Below are positions 17,010 to 26,732 of a stretch of 64,000 bases of DNA, piece after piece. The notes below the pieces were generated by a model. It was not told where the DNA came from. It saw only the letters and a list, made by a program, of their open reading frames with translations, and did no database searches. Origin of the DNA: Neokomagataea tanensis (lineage in GTDB: Bacteria; Pseudomonadota; Alphaproteobacteria; Acetobacterales; Acetobacteraceae); assembly GCF_006542335.1 (NCBI RefSeq), contig NZ_CP032485.1, positions 1,560,501 to 1,624,500 on the forward strand. The letters are read 5' to 3'. Numbering within the stretch: position 1 is the stretch's first letter; every line of letters starts with the position of its first letter. Made by a program: the position numbers and the translations under genes.

Positions 17010-18157
17010 TTATTTTAGGTCGATTTCTACGCGGCGATTTTGCGGCTCGCGAGTGTTTGCGCCTGTTGTCACAAGTGGGTGAGTTTCACCAAAACCGTGT
17101 GTTACGATCATGCCTGATGCGATGCCGTCACGTATTAATTCCGCTTTCACGCTTTCAGCACGACGTTCGGACAGGGCGAGGTTGTAATTTTCGCCACGTT
17201 GTCCGGGTTGTGCGGCTGAATTGTCCGTGTAACCGCTGACTTCAATATGCGAGACTTGCACAGAGCCAACGTTCTTCGCGACTTCGGTAATAACAGCACG
17301 TGCCCGGTCGCTCAGTGTCGCGGAATCCCAGTCAAAGAAAACGAGATATGTTCTCGCTGGGGTTGGGGCTGGGGGGCTGCGATAGGTGCCGCAACCGGAG
17401 CTGGTGGAGGCGCGGGGTTGAACTCGTAGCGCAATCCTAGCAGGAGCGAATGGTTGAAATCGGTACGAGTGGTACGATTTCCCGTTGCAAAGCTGGCAGC
17501 TTTGGTTTGGCCGTAACCGCCAATGGTTCCGTAAGAAGACGCGGTATGCGCATTTGGACCTAGCAAGGAGTAAAAGCGATACTCCGTCGTTGCTGAGAGG
17601 CCAACGACCCATGGCACAGGAAAGGAAAGGCCAAAGATGCCTTGGTAAGCAAAGTTACCTGCCGTGCCATTGATGGATTGTTGGAAGGTTGAGTCTGCAG
17701 TGCGGACACTGGCTCGCATGTTCTGCCAACCATAGCCTACGCCCGCGCCAAAATAGGGGTAGACCCAGGACTTGCCGATATCCATGTCAAACAGGCCGTT
17801 GATCATGGTGCCGTAACCCTGCTGGCGGCCACCCGTTGATGAGGGGAACTGGCTGCTGCGGAATTGCTGAAGGCGGTTGTTACGGTAATTTCCCTCAATT
17901 TCTACGCGGAAGCCATTACCGAAGCCCCAGCCAATGCTGCCAAGGCCCGTTACGCCATAGTCATAACGGTCCTTGCCGCCGGGGAAATGTGGGGAGAGGC
18001 GGACTTCTTGGTCCTGATTCCAGCCAACACCACCAGCGCCGGAGATATATAGGCCACGAACCGGCTGTGCTTGTGCTGTCCCAAGGGCGAGCAAAGAGGC
18101 TCCGGCTACGAGCCCGACCCGGGCGAAGAAGTGTCCGGGGGCGGAACGTCGCGTCAT
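17010..18157 (-). pseudogene. OmpA-family outer-membrane protein, split by a one-base frameshift
   Basis: OmpA-family proteins join an outer-membrane barrel to a peptidoglycan-binding domain. The first frame starts at the ATG at 18157, with a GGAGAG ribosome site, and a signal peptide ends at 'LGTAQAQ'. A barrel follows ('GLYISGAGGVGWNQD' to 'LLLGLRYEFNP') and a Pro/Ala linker. The second frame carries the OmpA domain ('LVFFDWDSATLS', 'GYTDNSAAQPG', 'NLALSERRAESVKAEL'). The frames change at a run of six G on the plus strand (17371-17376). One extra C on the coding strand would give an unbroken 382-residue protein with a normal linker. This is either a true break, slippage-based phase variation or a sequencing error. 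Confidence 0.85.
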
Positions 18158-18331
18158 GTCATCTCTCTCCAAATTGCCCGAATACTGTTGAAGTTTCGTG
18201 TTGAAACTGTGTTTGACCACAACGCTTCGTTAACGCGCGTGGTTGGGTTCTTGAGTACGGGCTTTAGTGTTTTCAGTCTAATCTGTGTCTTTTTCTCTAC
18301 ACTTGTTTCTACTGTGTGAGAAGCTCCGCCT

Positions 18332-18682
18332 TCACCAGAAGAGTTCTTCGGGCTCGTCATCGTCGCTGGTGCGTGAACCTAGATCTTTTTCAATCAGTAC
18401 GCTGCAATCGGGGACATTTATTTCAATGACCCATAAGTCGGGATCGTAGCGCATTTGGCGCATAAGATATTCGTTGATGGTTTCGTCATTCAGTAAATTG
18501 GTACGGACCCACGCGCTTCCATCTTCTCTCAAAATAACTTGATTACGCGCAGTGTCCTCCAGAACAATCAGGACAGCGCCGGCATCTTCATCACCTTTAT
18601 TGAGGACCATGGCTGAGGAGCCAGCGTCGTTGAAACGACGCAGTGTCGCGCGGACCCAAAGGCCGGTTTTGAGGCGGGGCAT
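18332..18682 (-). CDS. DUF1491 family protein
   Basis: This is a 116-residue cytoplasmic protein that matches the alphaproteobacterial DUF1491 pattern. It opens with 'PRLKTGLWVRATLRRFNDAG', continues with 'VLIVLEDTARNQVILRED' and ends with a 'YDPDLWVIEI' segment. No enzymatic motif is visible and the function is unknown. It follows the S41 protease gene on the same strand after 32 bases and may be co-transcribed with it. The C-terminal tail is acidic. Confidence 0.78.
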   Translation of the reverse strand: MPRLKTGLWVRATLRRFNDAGSSAMVLNKGDEDAGAVLIVLEDTARNQVILREDGSAWVRTNLLNDETINEYLMRQMRYDPDLWVIEINVPDCSVLIEKDLGSRTSDDDEPEELFW

Positions 18683-18714
18683 AGTACGGCGTCCCTTGTA
18701 AAACGATCCGAGGT

Positions 18715-20505
18715 TTAATGCAGAGGTGCGCTATTTTCGTCAGGAATAGCGGTGAGAGCGGTTGAGTACAGTTGGGGTGATCCAAGGACTGCTGCGGCAA
18801 TCTCCATGTCATTATCTGAGCCCAGCGCGGCGGGGCATTGATTACGAATGGAGAGTATTTTTGATACACTCACCGGAGCGCGTGTTGCTCGCGCTGTGTG
18901 AAGAGCATTCTCCATCAAGCTATGGCCGTGTTCAAGCGCTTTAATCTGGTCATCCAATGATGTGCCGCCCAGTGACGTGCAGATTTGAGGCATGACACCC
19001 AGCCCTTGTAATGGCCAACCCAGCGGGGCTTGGTTGCGGCTCCATGTGACGAAAAGCTCGCCGCCATTGGGCATTTGGCCGATGACTTGCGTCAGCCCTT
19101 TACCAAGTGTTTCGCTGCCAACGACGACGGCACGGCGGTGGTCTGCCAATGCAGAGGCAAGAATTTCAGATGCGCTCGCTGTTTGCCCATCGACCAAGAT
19201 GACGATGGGGGCACCTTGGGTCATGTCACCGCCTTGCACGGCCCAAATATGATTGGCCTGCGGATAACGTCCGTGAGTGGTAACGGCGATGCCGTGGTCA
19301 AGAAATAAGGCTGCAGTTGTGACAGCTTGCTGAACCACACCGCCCCGGTCTCCGCGTAGGTCGAGTATCAGGCCGGGGATAGAGTGAGAGTGGCCTTTAT
19401 GGGGCGTAATATCATCATCGGGCGGAAGGAGCTGGCTGAGATACTGGCTCATTTCTTCGGCGGTCTCCGAAGAAAATGATGTGATTTTCAAGACGGGGTA
19501 ACGTCCTGAATGGCTCAAAAAGACTGTCTCAGGCGGAACAGAGGCGCGTGTTAAAGTAACAGAATTATGGTTGCGCCCGCTGCCAGACGTTACGAGAGCG
19601 ACGTCTGTTCCAGTGTCGCCTTCGAGCAAAGTCTGAATATGTTCGGCGGGTTGGCTGCGGGTGGAGTGACCATCGACGGAGAGGATGCGCTGCCCAATAT
19701 CAAGGCCTGCCTCCCAAGCGGGACCATTGGCGTTAATGGCTGAAATAACGACATTATGGCCGCTATTCTCGAGAGTCACACCGATGGAGCCGTCGTGTCC
19801 AACGCGTTTTTGACGGTCGTTATTCGCAAAAGACGGGGCGAGGTAACGGGAATACGGATCAAGGTGGTTAAACAACTCGTCAAAGAAGCTTTGCAAAAGA
19901 GCATCTGCGCCATTTTGTTGAATGGCCTCGGAGGCGTGCCAGCCTGCATGGAGGGCATCTGCAACAAGTGCCGCCCAAGCTTGGATATTATTTTCAGCCG
20001 GGATAACCCGCTGGAAGAGAATGGTTTGCCCACGAAGAACGCTTAACGCCATTTCAGGAGCGGATTTCTCGGTATTTGATGCGCCGTGTGGTTGGGGCGC
20101 GGGGTCTTCCTGAATCGTGATGCTGGGGTCAATGGCTGTGAGGCCATCTAGGCCCCAAACGCTGAAATCATGCGCACTATGGCTCTCTAGCGTACGCGGA
20201 ATAAGGAACCTCAGGGCTGCAATCAGGACGTCGCGCGTGTCGTTAGTTGGGAATGAATCCGCTGCGGCGATGACCGCAGGCACAGAATGCGATGTTTGCG
20301 CGACAAGTGGATGAACGCCACAGCAGAGCCCTACACTTAGAACTGTCGAGAAGGCCATGAAACGACGTCGCAGAGCGTACGCTGTGCGCTGAGCCTTAGT
20401 GAGAGGCGCCGATTTTGACTGTGAGAGAAAGGGAAAAGCGTGGCGCAAAGACGTGATTCCAAATGGCGTATGCGTGGAGTCTAATTCGTCTGAATCCACA
20501 CACAC
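18715..20505 (-). CDS. S41-family C-terminal processing protease (CtpA-like)
   Basis: CtpA/Tsp-type proteases cut periplasmic or envelope proteins near the C-terminus. The 596-residue product has a signal or anchor near 'MAFSTVLSVGLCCGVHPLVAQ' (about residues 50-70). It then has an N-terminal helical region, a PDZ domain ('GSIGVTLENSGHNVVISAINANGPAWEAGL'), and the S41 core. The core holds the likely catalytic Ser in 'GQTASASEILASAL' and Lys in 'GSETLGKGLTQ'. The first GTG at 20505 gives an unusually long cytoplasmic lead of about 50 residues. A later start close to the signal segment is plausible. It lies downstream of topA on the same strand. Confidence 0.85.
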   Translation of the reverse strand: MCVDSDELDSTHTPFGITSLRHAFPFLSQSKSAPLTKAQRTAYALRRRFMAFSTVLSVGLCCGVHPLVAQTSHSVPAVIAAADSFPTNDTRDVLIAALRFLIPRTLESHSAHDFSVWGLDGLTAIDPSITIQEDPAPQPHGASNTEKSAPEMALSVLRGQTILFQRVIPAENNIQAWAALVADALHAGWHASEAIQQNGADALLQSFFDELFNHLDPYSRYLAPSFANNDRQKRVGHDGSIGVTLENSGHNVVISAINANGPAWEAGLDIGQRILSVDGHSTRSQPAEHIQTLLEGDTGTDVALVTSGSGRNHNSVTLTRASVPPETVFLSHSGRYPVLKITSFSSETAEEMSQYLSQLLPPDDDITPHKGHSHSIPGLILDLRGDRGGVVQQAVTTAALFLDHGIAVTTHGRYPQANHIWAVQGGDMTQGAPIVILVDGQTASASEILASALADHRRAVVVGSETLGKGLTQVIGQMPNGGELFVTWSRNQAPLGWPLQGLGVMPQICTSLGGTSLDDQIKALEHGHSLMENALHTARATRAPVSVSKILSIRNQCPAALGSDNDMEIAAAVLGSPQLYSTALTAIPDENSAPLH

Positions 20506-20584
20506 GCCATAACGCCGCTTCGCTCTAAAGAGAAGAGGGGGGTGTTCACGCTTTTGGGCCCCATTTCGGGGGCCTTAATGGGTT

Positions 20585-23275
20585 TCAATCAGCTTCTTTG
20601 GTCGCTGTTGTTTTAGTCTTTGTCGTGCGGGATGAAGGCTTTTTTGTGGTTTTTGTTGCGTCAGCGCTTTTTTTGGTTGTGGCCGCACGCTTGGTTTTGG
20701 GCTCGGCTTTCTCGGTCTTTTTTGTTGATGCTTTTGTCGTTGTTTTCCGTGCTGTGGTTTTTTTAGCACCACCTTTAAGCGGCTTGCCCTTTTCAGCCAG
20801 CAGTGCGAGCGCTTCATCAAGGGTCACGTCGTTCATATCACGGTCTTTAGCGAGAGTCGCAACGACTTGTTTGTGCTGGACGTAAGGGCCGAAGCGTCCT
20901 TTGCGGACCATGACGGCTTCGTTGTCCTTGGGGTGCGGGCCAATGGTGCGAATGGAGGCAAGTTTTTTCGCCAGACTGTCTACGGCGCGGTTGAGACCAA
21001 CCGTCAGAACGTCATCGTCCTTATCCAAAGTACCAAAAACAGCGCCCATTTTCACGAAAGGCCCAAAACGCCCCAGTCCGGCCTCTATGGTTTCCCCCGT
21101 TTCTGGGTGCGTACCGACAACGCGAGGCAAAGAGAGAAGGCCGAGCGCTTGTTCCAAGGTAATGGTGTTACCGTCCAAGCCTTTGGGGATAGTTGTGCGT
21201 TTGGGTTTTGCTTTTTTATCGTTCGGATCAGCTTCTCCACGCTGAATGTATAGCCCGTATGGTCCGCGCCGAATCGTGATATCTTCTTGGGTTGTCGGGT
21301 CTTGCCCAAGAACGCGCATCCCATCTTTAAGGCCGTCATCGCTGCCGTCATCTGCGACAAGGCGGCGGGTAAACTGGCATTCGGGATAGTTGGAACAGCC
21401 AATGAAGGCGCCATGCTTGCCGAGGCGTAGTCCTAGGCGGCCAGTTCCGCAGGCTGTGCAGTCGCGTGGGTCAGAGCCGTCTTCTTTTGCGGGAAAGAAA
21501 TGCGCGCCGAGATCTGCGTCGAGCGCGTCAATGACGTCTGAAATTTTAAGATCTTTTGTCTGATCGACCGCTGCAGAAAAGTCCCGCCAGAACGCCGCCA
21601 TGACGTCGTGCCAATCTGCGCGCGCACCAGAAATGTCGTCCAATTGTTCTTCTAGCGATGCTGTGAAGCTCGTATCGACATAGCGCTCAAAGAATGATGT
21701 TAGAAACGCAGTGACCAGTCGTCCACGATCTTCGGGCATGAAGCGCCGGGCCTCTAAGCGGACGTAGTTACGGTCCCGTAAAACGCTTAGAATAGAGGCA
21801 TAAGTGGATGGGCGGCCAATGCCGATCTCTTCCATCTTCTTTACAAGAGAAGCTTCAGAGTAGCGCGGCGGTGGCTGTGTGAAATGCTGCTCAGCCTCAA
21901 CGGTTTGGGTTGTGATGCGGTCCCCTTCTTTCATCGGGGGGAGGAGGCGGCCTTCTTCATCATCGCCAATTTTGCTGTCGTCGCGCCCTTCAATGTAGAG
22001 CTTGAGGAAACCGTCAAAGGCGATGGTAGAGCCCGTAGCGCGCAAAAGCGTTTTGCCGCTCCCGTCAGCCAGCACGACAGCGACCTGATCCATCTCGGCA
22101 GATTGCATTTGCGATGCCACGGAGCGCTTCCAGATAAGGTCGTAGAGGCGCTTTTGGTCAGGTGTGAGGGTTGAGGCTACGCGGTCGGGTGTGCGTGTGA
22201 TTTCGGTAGGGCGGATGGCCTCATGGGCTTCCTGAGCGTTTTTAGCTTTTGTGGAATACGCTCTCGGTGACGCTGGGACGTATTCCTCACCGAAAGATTG
22301 CCCGATATGCCCGCGGATTGATGCAATGGCCTCCTGAGCCATCGTAACGCCGTCTGTACGCATATAAGTGATAAGGCCGACCGTCTCCCCGCTGATCTCA
22401 ACACCTTCATAGAGTTGCTGAGCTGTACGCATGGTTGTCTGAGCGCTCATGCCAAGCTTGCGGGAAGCTTCTTGTTGCAGCGTCGACGTTGTAAATGGAG
22501 GGGGTGGATTGCGCTTAGTGCGCTTGCGTTCGACTGACTGTACGGTGAAGCTGCCGCCACGAACAGTGTCGCGCGCGTCGAAAGCCAGTGTTTCTGTATT
22601 AAGCGTGAATTGATCTAACTTCTCGCCGCGCAAATGTGTGAGGCGTGCTTGGAAACTGGCTTTGGCGGGGGTGTTAAAGCCGCCCGTTACGCTCCAATAT
22701 TCCCGAGGCTTAAAAACCTCGATTTCAGCTTCACGCTCACAAATTAATCGTAGAGCTACAGATTGGACACGGCCGGCACTTCGGCTGCCGGGCAGTTTGC
22801 GCCATAAAACAGGCGAAAGCGTAAAGCCTACGAGATAGTCCAGTGCGCGGCGTGCGAGATAGGCATCAATAAGTGGCTGATCAAGTTCACGGGGGCCAGC
22901 CATAGCCGCTTGCACGGCAGATTTTGTGATTTCGTTGAAGGTAACACGGTGGACGGTGACGTTTTTGAGGAGCTTCTTTTCCTCAAGGACACTCCGGACG
23001 TGCCACGAAATAGCTTCGCCTTCGCGGTCCGGGTCAGTGGCCAGATAGAGGTTCTTGGCGCCTTTGAGGGCTTTCGCAATCGCTGAAATCTGCTTGGAGC
23101 CGCGTTCGTCGGTCTGCCAAGCCATGGCAAAATTTTCGTCAGGGCGGACGCTACCGTCTTTTGGGGGCAGGTCACGGACATGTCCGAAGGAAGCGAGAAC
23201 GGTATAATTGCTTCCGAGATATTTGTTGATCGTTTTTGCCTTCGCCGGGCTTTCGACCACCACTACGTCCGTCAT
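20585..23275 (-). CDS. topA: DNA topoisomerase I
   Basis: TopA relaxes negative supercoils during transcription and replication. The 896-residue protein has the TOPRIM domain ('DVVVVESPAKAKTINKYLG', 'YLATDPDREGEAISWH'), the 'SAGRVQSVALRLICERE' gate segment, and the active-site Tyr in 'GLITYMRTDGV'. A zinc-ribbon-like cluster follows ('CTACGTGRLGLR', 'GCSNYPECQFTR'), then TopoI C-terminal repeats and a Lys/Thr-rich tail of about 70 residues. Such basic tails are known in many topA genes and help DNA binding. dprA lies 27 bases upstream and is probably co-transcribed, a common alphaproteobacterial arrangement. Confidence 0.96.
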   Translation of the reverse strand: MTDVVVVESPAKAKTINKYLGSNYTVLASFGHVRDLPPKDGSVRPDENFAMAWQTDERGSKQISAIAKALKGAKNLYLATDPDREGEAISWHVRSVLEEKKLLKNVTVHRVTFNEITKSAVQAAMAGPRELDQPLIDAYLARRALDYLVGFTLSPVLWRKLPGSRSAGRVQSVALRLICEREAEIEVFKPREYWSVTGGFNTPAKASFQARLTHLRGEKLDQFTLNTETLAFDARDTVRGGSFTVQSVERKRTKRNPPPPFTTSTLQQEASRKLGMSAQTTMRTAQQLYEGVEISGETVGLITYMRTDGVTMAQEAIASIRGHIGQSFGEEYVPASPRAYSTKAKNAQEAHEAIRPTEITRTPDRVASTLTPDQKRLYDLIWKRSVASQMQSAEMDQVAVVLADGSGKTLLRATGSTIAFDGFLKLYIEGRDDSKIGDDEEGRLLPPMKEGDRITTQTVEAEQHFTQPPPRYSEASLVKKMEEIGIGRPSTYASILSVLRDRNYVRLEARRFMPEDRGRLVTAFLTSFFERYVDTSFTASLEEQLDDISGARADWHDVMAAFWRDFSAAVDQTKDLKISDVIDALDADLGAHFFPAKEDGSDPRDCTACGTGRLGLRLGKHGAFIGCSNYPECQFTRRLVADDGSDDGLKDGMRVLGQDPTTQEDITIRRGPYGLYIQRGEADPNDKKAKPKRTTIPKGLDGNTITLEQALGLLSLPRVVGTHPETGETIEAGLGRFGPFVKMGAVFGTLDKDDDVLTVGLNRAVDSLAKKLASIRTIGPHPKDNEAVMVRKGRFGPYVQHKQVVATLAKDRDMNDVTLDEALALLAEKGKPLKGGAKKTTARKTTTKASTKKTEKAEPKTKRAATTKKSADATKTTKKPSSRTTKTKTTATKEAD

Positions 23276-23302
23276 TGTCCCTCCGGCGCTACCGCTTTTG
23301 TC

Positions 23303-24493
23303 TCATGTTGGTAGGAGCGCGATGCGTCCCCCAGGTACGAACTCCAATACGCCACCAAGCTCTAATTCGGTCAGCGCTGAAAGTACGTCCGAAACGGAGA
23401 ACTGACAGCGACTTACAACCTCGTCAACTGTTACTGATGTGACAGATAGGAGAGGACGAATATTTTGAATGACAAAATCAAGGTCGTTTTCGGCATTTTC
23501 CGGCGGTGTAGTGGCGCCTTTCCAGCGAATTGTTTTTTCCTGAAAGCCAAGCAGATTTTGTTGTTGGGTTGTCCACGGCGCAGGCAGATAATCGGGCATG
23601 TCGCTTGAAATCTCAGATAAAATATCCTGCGCGCCCTCAGTTAAAACCGCTCCATTACGCAGTAGAAGGTTGCCGCCGCGTGAGCGTGGATCAAGGGGGG
23701 AGCCGGGAACTGCGAAGACAGTGCGGTTATAGTCTTGGGCGAGGCGCGCTGTAATTAATGTGCCGGAGTAAAGAGCAGCTTCAACAATGATGCATCCGAT
23801 TCCGAGGCCGGCAATTAGTCGGTTGCGCCTTGGGAAGTGCCGAGCTTGAGGCATGGTGCCGAGTGGCGCTTCCGTTAAAATGCAGCCGTTTTCAGCAATG
23901 GCGTTTTGCAGCAGTTCATTTTCGCGCGGGTAATACGCATCTAACCCGCCAGCAATGGCTGCGATGGTTTTACATGGGTGAAGCGCGGCTTGATGCGCCG
24001 CCGAATCGATACCACAGGCTAGGCCCGAAACAACGTGAAAACCATGTGCCGCCAATTCGGCTGACAGGCTCTCAGCCATTCTAATCCCAGCAGCAGATGC
24101 ATTGCGTGCGCCGACAATACCTATGGCAGGCTGTGAAAGCTGTTTGATATTGCCTCGGGCGTACAGGATGGGAGGCGCATCAGGAACATGGCTCAAAAGG
24201 GTGGGATAATGAGGGTCAGAGCGGAATAGAACATGGCCATTATTGCGTTCTAGCCAAGCCAGTTCAGTTTCAATGGCTGTACGTGTTGGTGGGGGTGAAA
24301 AGTCTTTGCGCCCTGCGCGTGCTAGGCGGTCGGGGAGGTTCTCAAGTGCCGCAACGGCAGAGCCGTACTTGCGAAGCAGCTTGCCAAAATTTACCGGGCC
24401 TATCCCGGAGATCCGGGAAAGACGGATCATATCGACGCGCTCGGCCGCGCTTAGAGGGGTGTCGAGGAGCATACCATTGAACATGGTATTCAC
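23303..24493 (-). CDS. dprA: DNA-processing protein DprA
   Basis: DprA binds incoming single-stranded DNA and loads RecA during natural transformation. The 396-residue protein has an N-terminal helical SAM-like domain ('IRLSRISGIGPVNFGKLLRKYG'), the Rossmann-type DprA core ('GIVGARNASAAGIRMAE', 'HVVSGLACGIDSAAHQAAL', 'RHFPRRNRLIAGLG') and a C-terminal winged-helix-like DML1 domain. The first codon is a GTG at 24493, with ATGs close behind (24484), and neither has a clear ribosome site. A comEC gene is also present (32.2-34.4 kb), so the strain may be competent. That is an inference. Confidence 0.94.
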   Translation of the reverse strand: MNTMFNGMLLDTPLSAAERVDMIRLSRISGIGPVNFGKLLRKYGSAVAALENLPDRLARAGRKDFSPPPTRTAIETELAWLERNNGHVLFRSDPHYPTLLSHVPDAPPILYARGNIKQLSQPAIGIVGARNASAAGIRMAESLSAELAAHGFHVVSGLACGIDSAAHQAALHPCKTIAAIAGGLDAYYPRENELLQNAIAENGCILTEAPLGTMPQARHFPRRNRLIAGLGIGCIIVEAALYSGTLITARLAQDYNRTVFAVPGSPLDPRSRGGNLLLRNGAVLTEGAQDILSEISSDMPDYLPAPWTTQQQNLLGFQEKTIRWKGATTPPENAENDLDFVIQNIRPLLSVTSVTVDEVVSRCQFSVSDVLSALTELELGGVLEFVPGGRIALLPT

Positions 24494-24544
24494 GATGGGG
24501 CTAAATGGTTAAAGATTTACATTCTTTTGTGTTTACCTAAATTT

Positions 24545-24576
24545 AGGGAAAGGGCCGCTGGTATAGGCGGCCCTTT
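24545..24576 (-). terminator. Intrinsic terminator of the Hint/AIDA gene
   Basis: AAAGGGCCGC (24549-24558) pairs perfectly with GCGGCCCTTT (24567-24576). It sits just past the stop of the Hint/AIDA gene and ahead of dprA, so dprA must have its own promoter or rely on read-through. Confidence 0.82.
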
Positions 24577-24584
24577 CTAGTAAA

Positions 24585-26732
24585 TCAGGCGCTTTTTGTT
24601 TGGTTTGCAATGGTCGGTGGTGTTGAGTGTTTGAGATAAGGCACCGAAGACTTAACGTGAATGGCTAGAATACCAATTTCTTCCCTTTCATGCGCGGGCA
24701 GGTCGAGGGTCGCGTCGCCATTTGTCCAGCGATAATCCTTGCCTTCCAGAGCGTGCCAACCGGGGAGGTCAACCTCCTGCAAGTGCGTAGAAATATGGGC
24801 TGTGACGTTGCTGTGGTAGAGGGTGATGTCCCCTATGAGTACTCCAAGAAGACGGCGGTCATCGATGAATGGTCCGATTGTGTCGTAAGGGCGGCTGGCA
24901 TTCGTAACGATCCTCACGGATTGCACCGTGGAGGGGACCATAAAAATATAACGGCCGTTAGAAGATCGTGCAGGTAATATGCTTAATCCTGTATTGGAAA
25001 TTAGAGAGATGTTGTGCTCGTGCTCAACGTCGAGTGGAGCTGTTCTTGTTTGAATATTCATGCTCACGGCGCGGTTTTTAAGGGCGTTGAATATAGGTTC
25101 AACTTTGTCACGGTCAGTCGTTAACGTTGCGGCGCCGTTTTCGCTCCATTTCTTATCGTTGGAACCGAGTTGGAAAACATTGCCCTGCTGCGTAAAGTGA
25201 TGGCGGTTACCTGTGTCGAGGTAGCTTTCAGTCAGGATACCGTTCGCATTAACGATAGAATGTTCGCGGGTTTCGATGTGGAAGTATTCGTAAGCCGTAC
25301 AGTTTTTATCGTAGTAAATGGACATGCCGTTTACCAACATACGGGCTGGAATAAAGCGACCATCGAAAAACAAGCAGTGCTCCGCCGTAATGCGTAAGTC
25401 TTCGTAAGGGTGTCCGTCGGCCAGAGCATTTTTTGAGATGACGACTGGGTAGCCGGCTTCGTCGTCGGGAAGGTCGGTCCGGACAACGCATGATGCCTTA
25501 CCAGCCCAGCACACCGTGTCTGTTTTTGCGGAGCCATCATGATACGTGACGACTTCATCACCCAAGACGATATCCTGAATGGCTTTGCTGCCTGTCGGCG
25601 TTGCGATTTGTGCATTCTCTAAGAAGCATACTTCATAGAGGAGTGCGCCGCTGGTATCTGCCGCAAGTGTGTACCCTAGGCTTTTAACGCCTAAGATATT
25701 TAAAGTAATAGACGTACCATCTTTGGATGTAATGGTGACGTGATCTGCGTCTGGGTAAGTCACGGATGTGACATTTGCTTTTTGGATATTTGCAAGTTTG
25801 ATAACGTCAGAGGCAGTCGATGACGACCCTGTAAAGCCGCTGATAACCGTGCTTGGGTTGCTGGTACCAGAGATGGTTAATGTCGTGGCATCGCCGTTGA
25901 GTACAATGGTGCCGCCTGCGGTTGCCGGGATGGTCGCCGATGCAGTGCCGGACAAATATACTGAACCAGATATGACGCCGCCGGAAATAACATTAAGATT
26001 TCCGCCGCTGTAGACGTTATAGTTAGAGACTGTACCGCCCGATGAAACAATGGCCGTACCGCCAGAGTTCACTCCCCCTAAGTATAGAAGACCTCCGGAG
26101 GAGACGATCGCGGTTCCGCCAGCATTGACGGTGTTCCAGTAAATTTCAGCGCCGTTTTGCGCGATTTCGACACCGCCGCTCATGACGTATCCGTTTAGGA
26201 CAGAGCCTGATCCCGTGGCAGTAGCCGTACCGTAGATGTTATTGCCGCCGTAAAAATAGCCGCCTGAGACGACATATATTGTGCCTCCTGCTTCGATGGT
26301 GGAGCCGCCCAGATGCACGCCACTGCTCAAATTGGCCCAGCCGCCTGATTTAATATCGAGCGTGCTCGCAGAAGCTCCTATTTTGAGGTCAATATACCCA
26401 CCAGAGGATACTGATGTACCGCTGACTATGCCGCCGCTGTTTACCGTTAAAGAATCAGCATAACCGCCAGATACAGATCCACCAGAACTGACTTGTATAT
26501 TGCCTGCCAAATGCCCCGCGCTGGCCGCAGAGACGGCTCCCCCAGATATGACCATCCCGCCGGACAGGGTACCGCCATTGGAGAGAACCACTGTGCCCGC
26601 AATTGACGAGAGAACGGATGGGTCATTGTAGCGCGTAGCCTGAAAGGTGCCGCCGCTGAGCACGACTTCGGTGTCGCCTGCCGCAACTTGGCCCTGTTGA
26701 AGAACCCCGGATGAAACGTAATAAGTCGTCAC
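24585..26732 (-). CDS. AIDA-repeat adhesin-like protein with a Hint (Hedgehog/intein-type) domain
   Basis: The product is about 715 residues from a GTG at 26732, chosen because AGGAA lies at the right distance and the repeats start at once ('TTYYVSSGVLQQGQVAAGDTE'). The N-terminal half (to about residue 300) is a run of AIDA-like repeats of the GGxxxVxSGG type, expected to fold as a beta helix. A Hint_2-type domain follows, starting at Cys369 ('CFLENAQIATPTGSKAI') and with the block-B-like 'RITAEHCLFFDGRFIPARMLVNG'. The last part (about 560-715) has no obvious family. No signal peptide and no autotransporter barrel are visible. Hint domains self-cleave before the Cys, so release or re-attachment of the repeat part is possible, an inference. 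Confidence 0.82.
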   Translation of the reverse strand: MTTYYVSSGVLQQGQVAAGDTEVVLSGGTFQATRYNDPSVLSSIAGTVVLSNGGTLSGGMVISGGAVSAASAGHLAGNIQVSSGGSVSGGYADSLTVNSGGIVSGTSVSSGGYIDLKIGASASTLDIKSGGWANLSSGVHLGGSTIEAGGTIYVVSGGYFYGGNNIYGTATATGSGSVLNGYVMSGGVEIAQNGAEIYWNTVNAGGTAIVSSGGLLYLGGVNSGGTAIVSSGGTVSNYNVYSGGNLNVISGGVISGSVYLSGTASATIPATAGGTIVLNGDATTLTISGTSNPSTVISGFTGSSSTASDVIKLANIQKANVTSVTYPDADHVTITSKDGTSITLNILGVKSLGYTLAADTSGALLYEVCFLENAQIATPTGSKAIQDIVLGDEVVTYHDGSAKTDTVCWAGKASCVVRTDLPDDEAGYPVVISKNALADGHPYEDLRITAEHCLFFDGRFIPARMLVNGMSIYYDKNCTAYEYFHIETREHSIVNANGILTESYLDTGNRHHFTQQGNVFQLGSNDKKWSENGAATLTTDRDKVEPIFNALKNRAVSMNIQTRTAPLDVEHEHNISLISNTGLSILPARSSNGRYIFMVPSTVQSVRIVTNASRPYDTIGPFIDDRRLLGVLIGDITLYHSNVTAHISTHLQEVDLPGWHALEGKDYRWTNGDATLDLPAHEREEIGILAIHVKSSVPYLKHSTPPTIANQTKSA

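Noticed and set aside
17010-17612. The downstream part of the OmpA gene as an independent gene
   Set aside because: Its N-terminal part is a shadow of the barrel frame. The OmpA domain only makes sense joined to the upstream barrel.
20575-20820. Lys/Gln-rich minus-strand frame at the topA 3' end
   Set aside because: It is a shifted reading of the repetitive basic C-terminal tail of TopA.
24585-26732. Calling the Hint domain an intein
   Set aside because: No C-terminal splice block (His-Asn plus a following Ser/Thr/Cys) and no host extein are visible; a Hint_2-type domain in a surface-like protein fits better.
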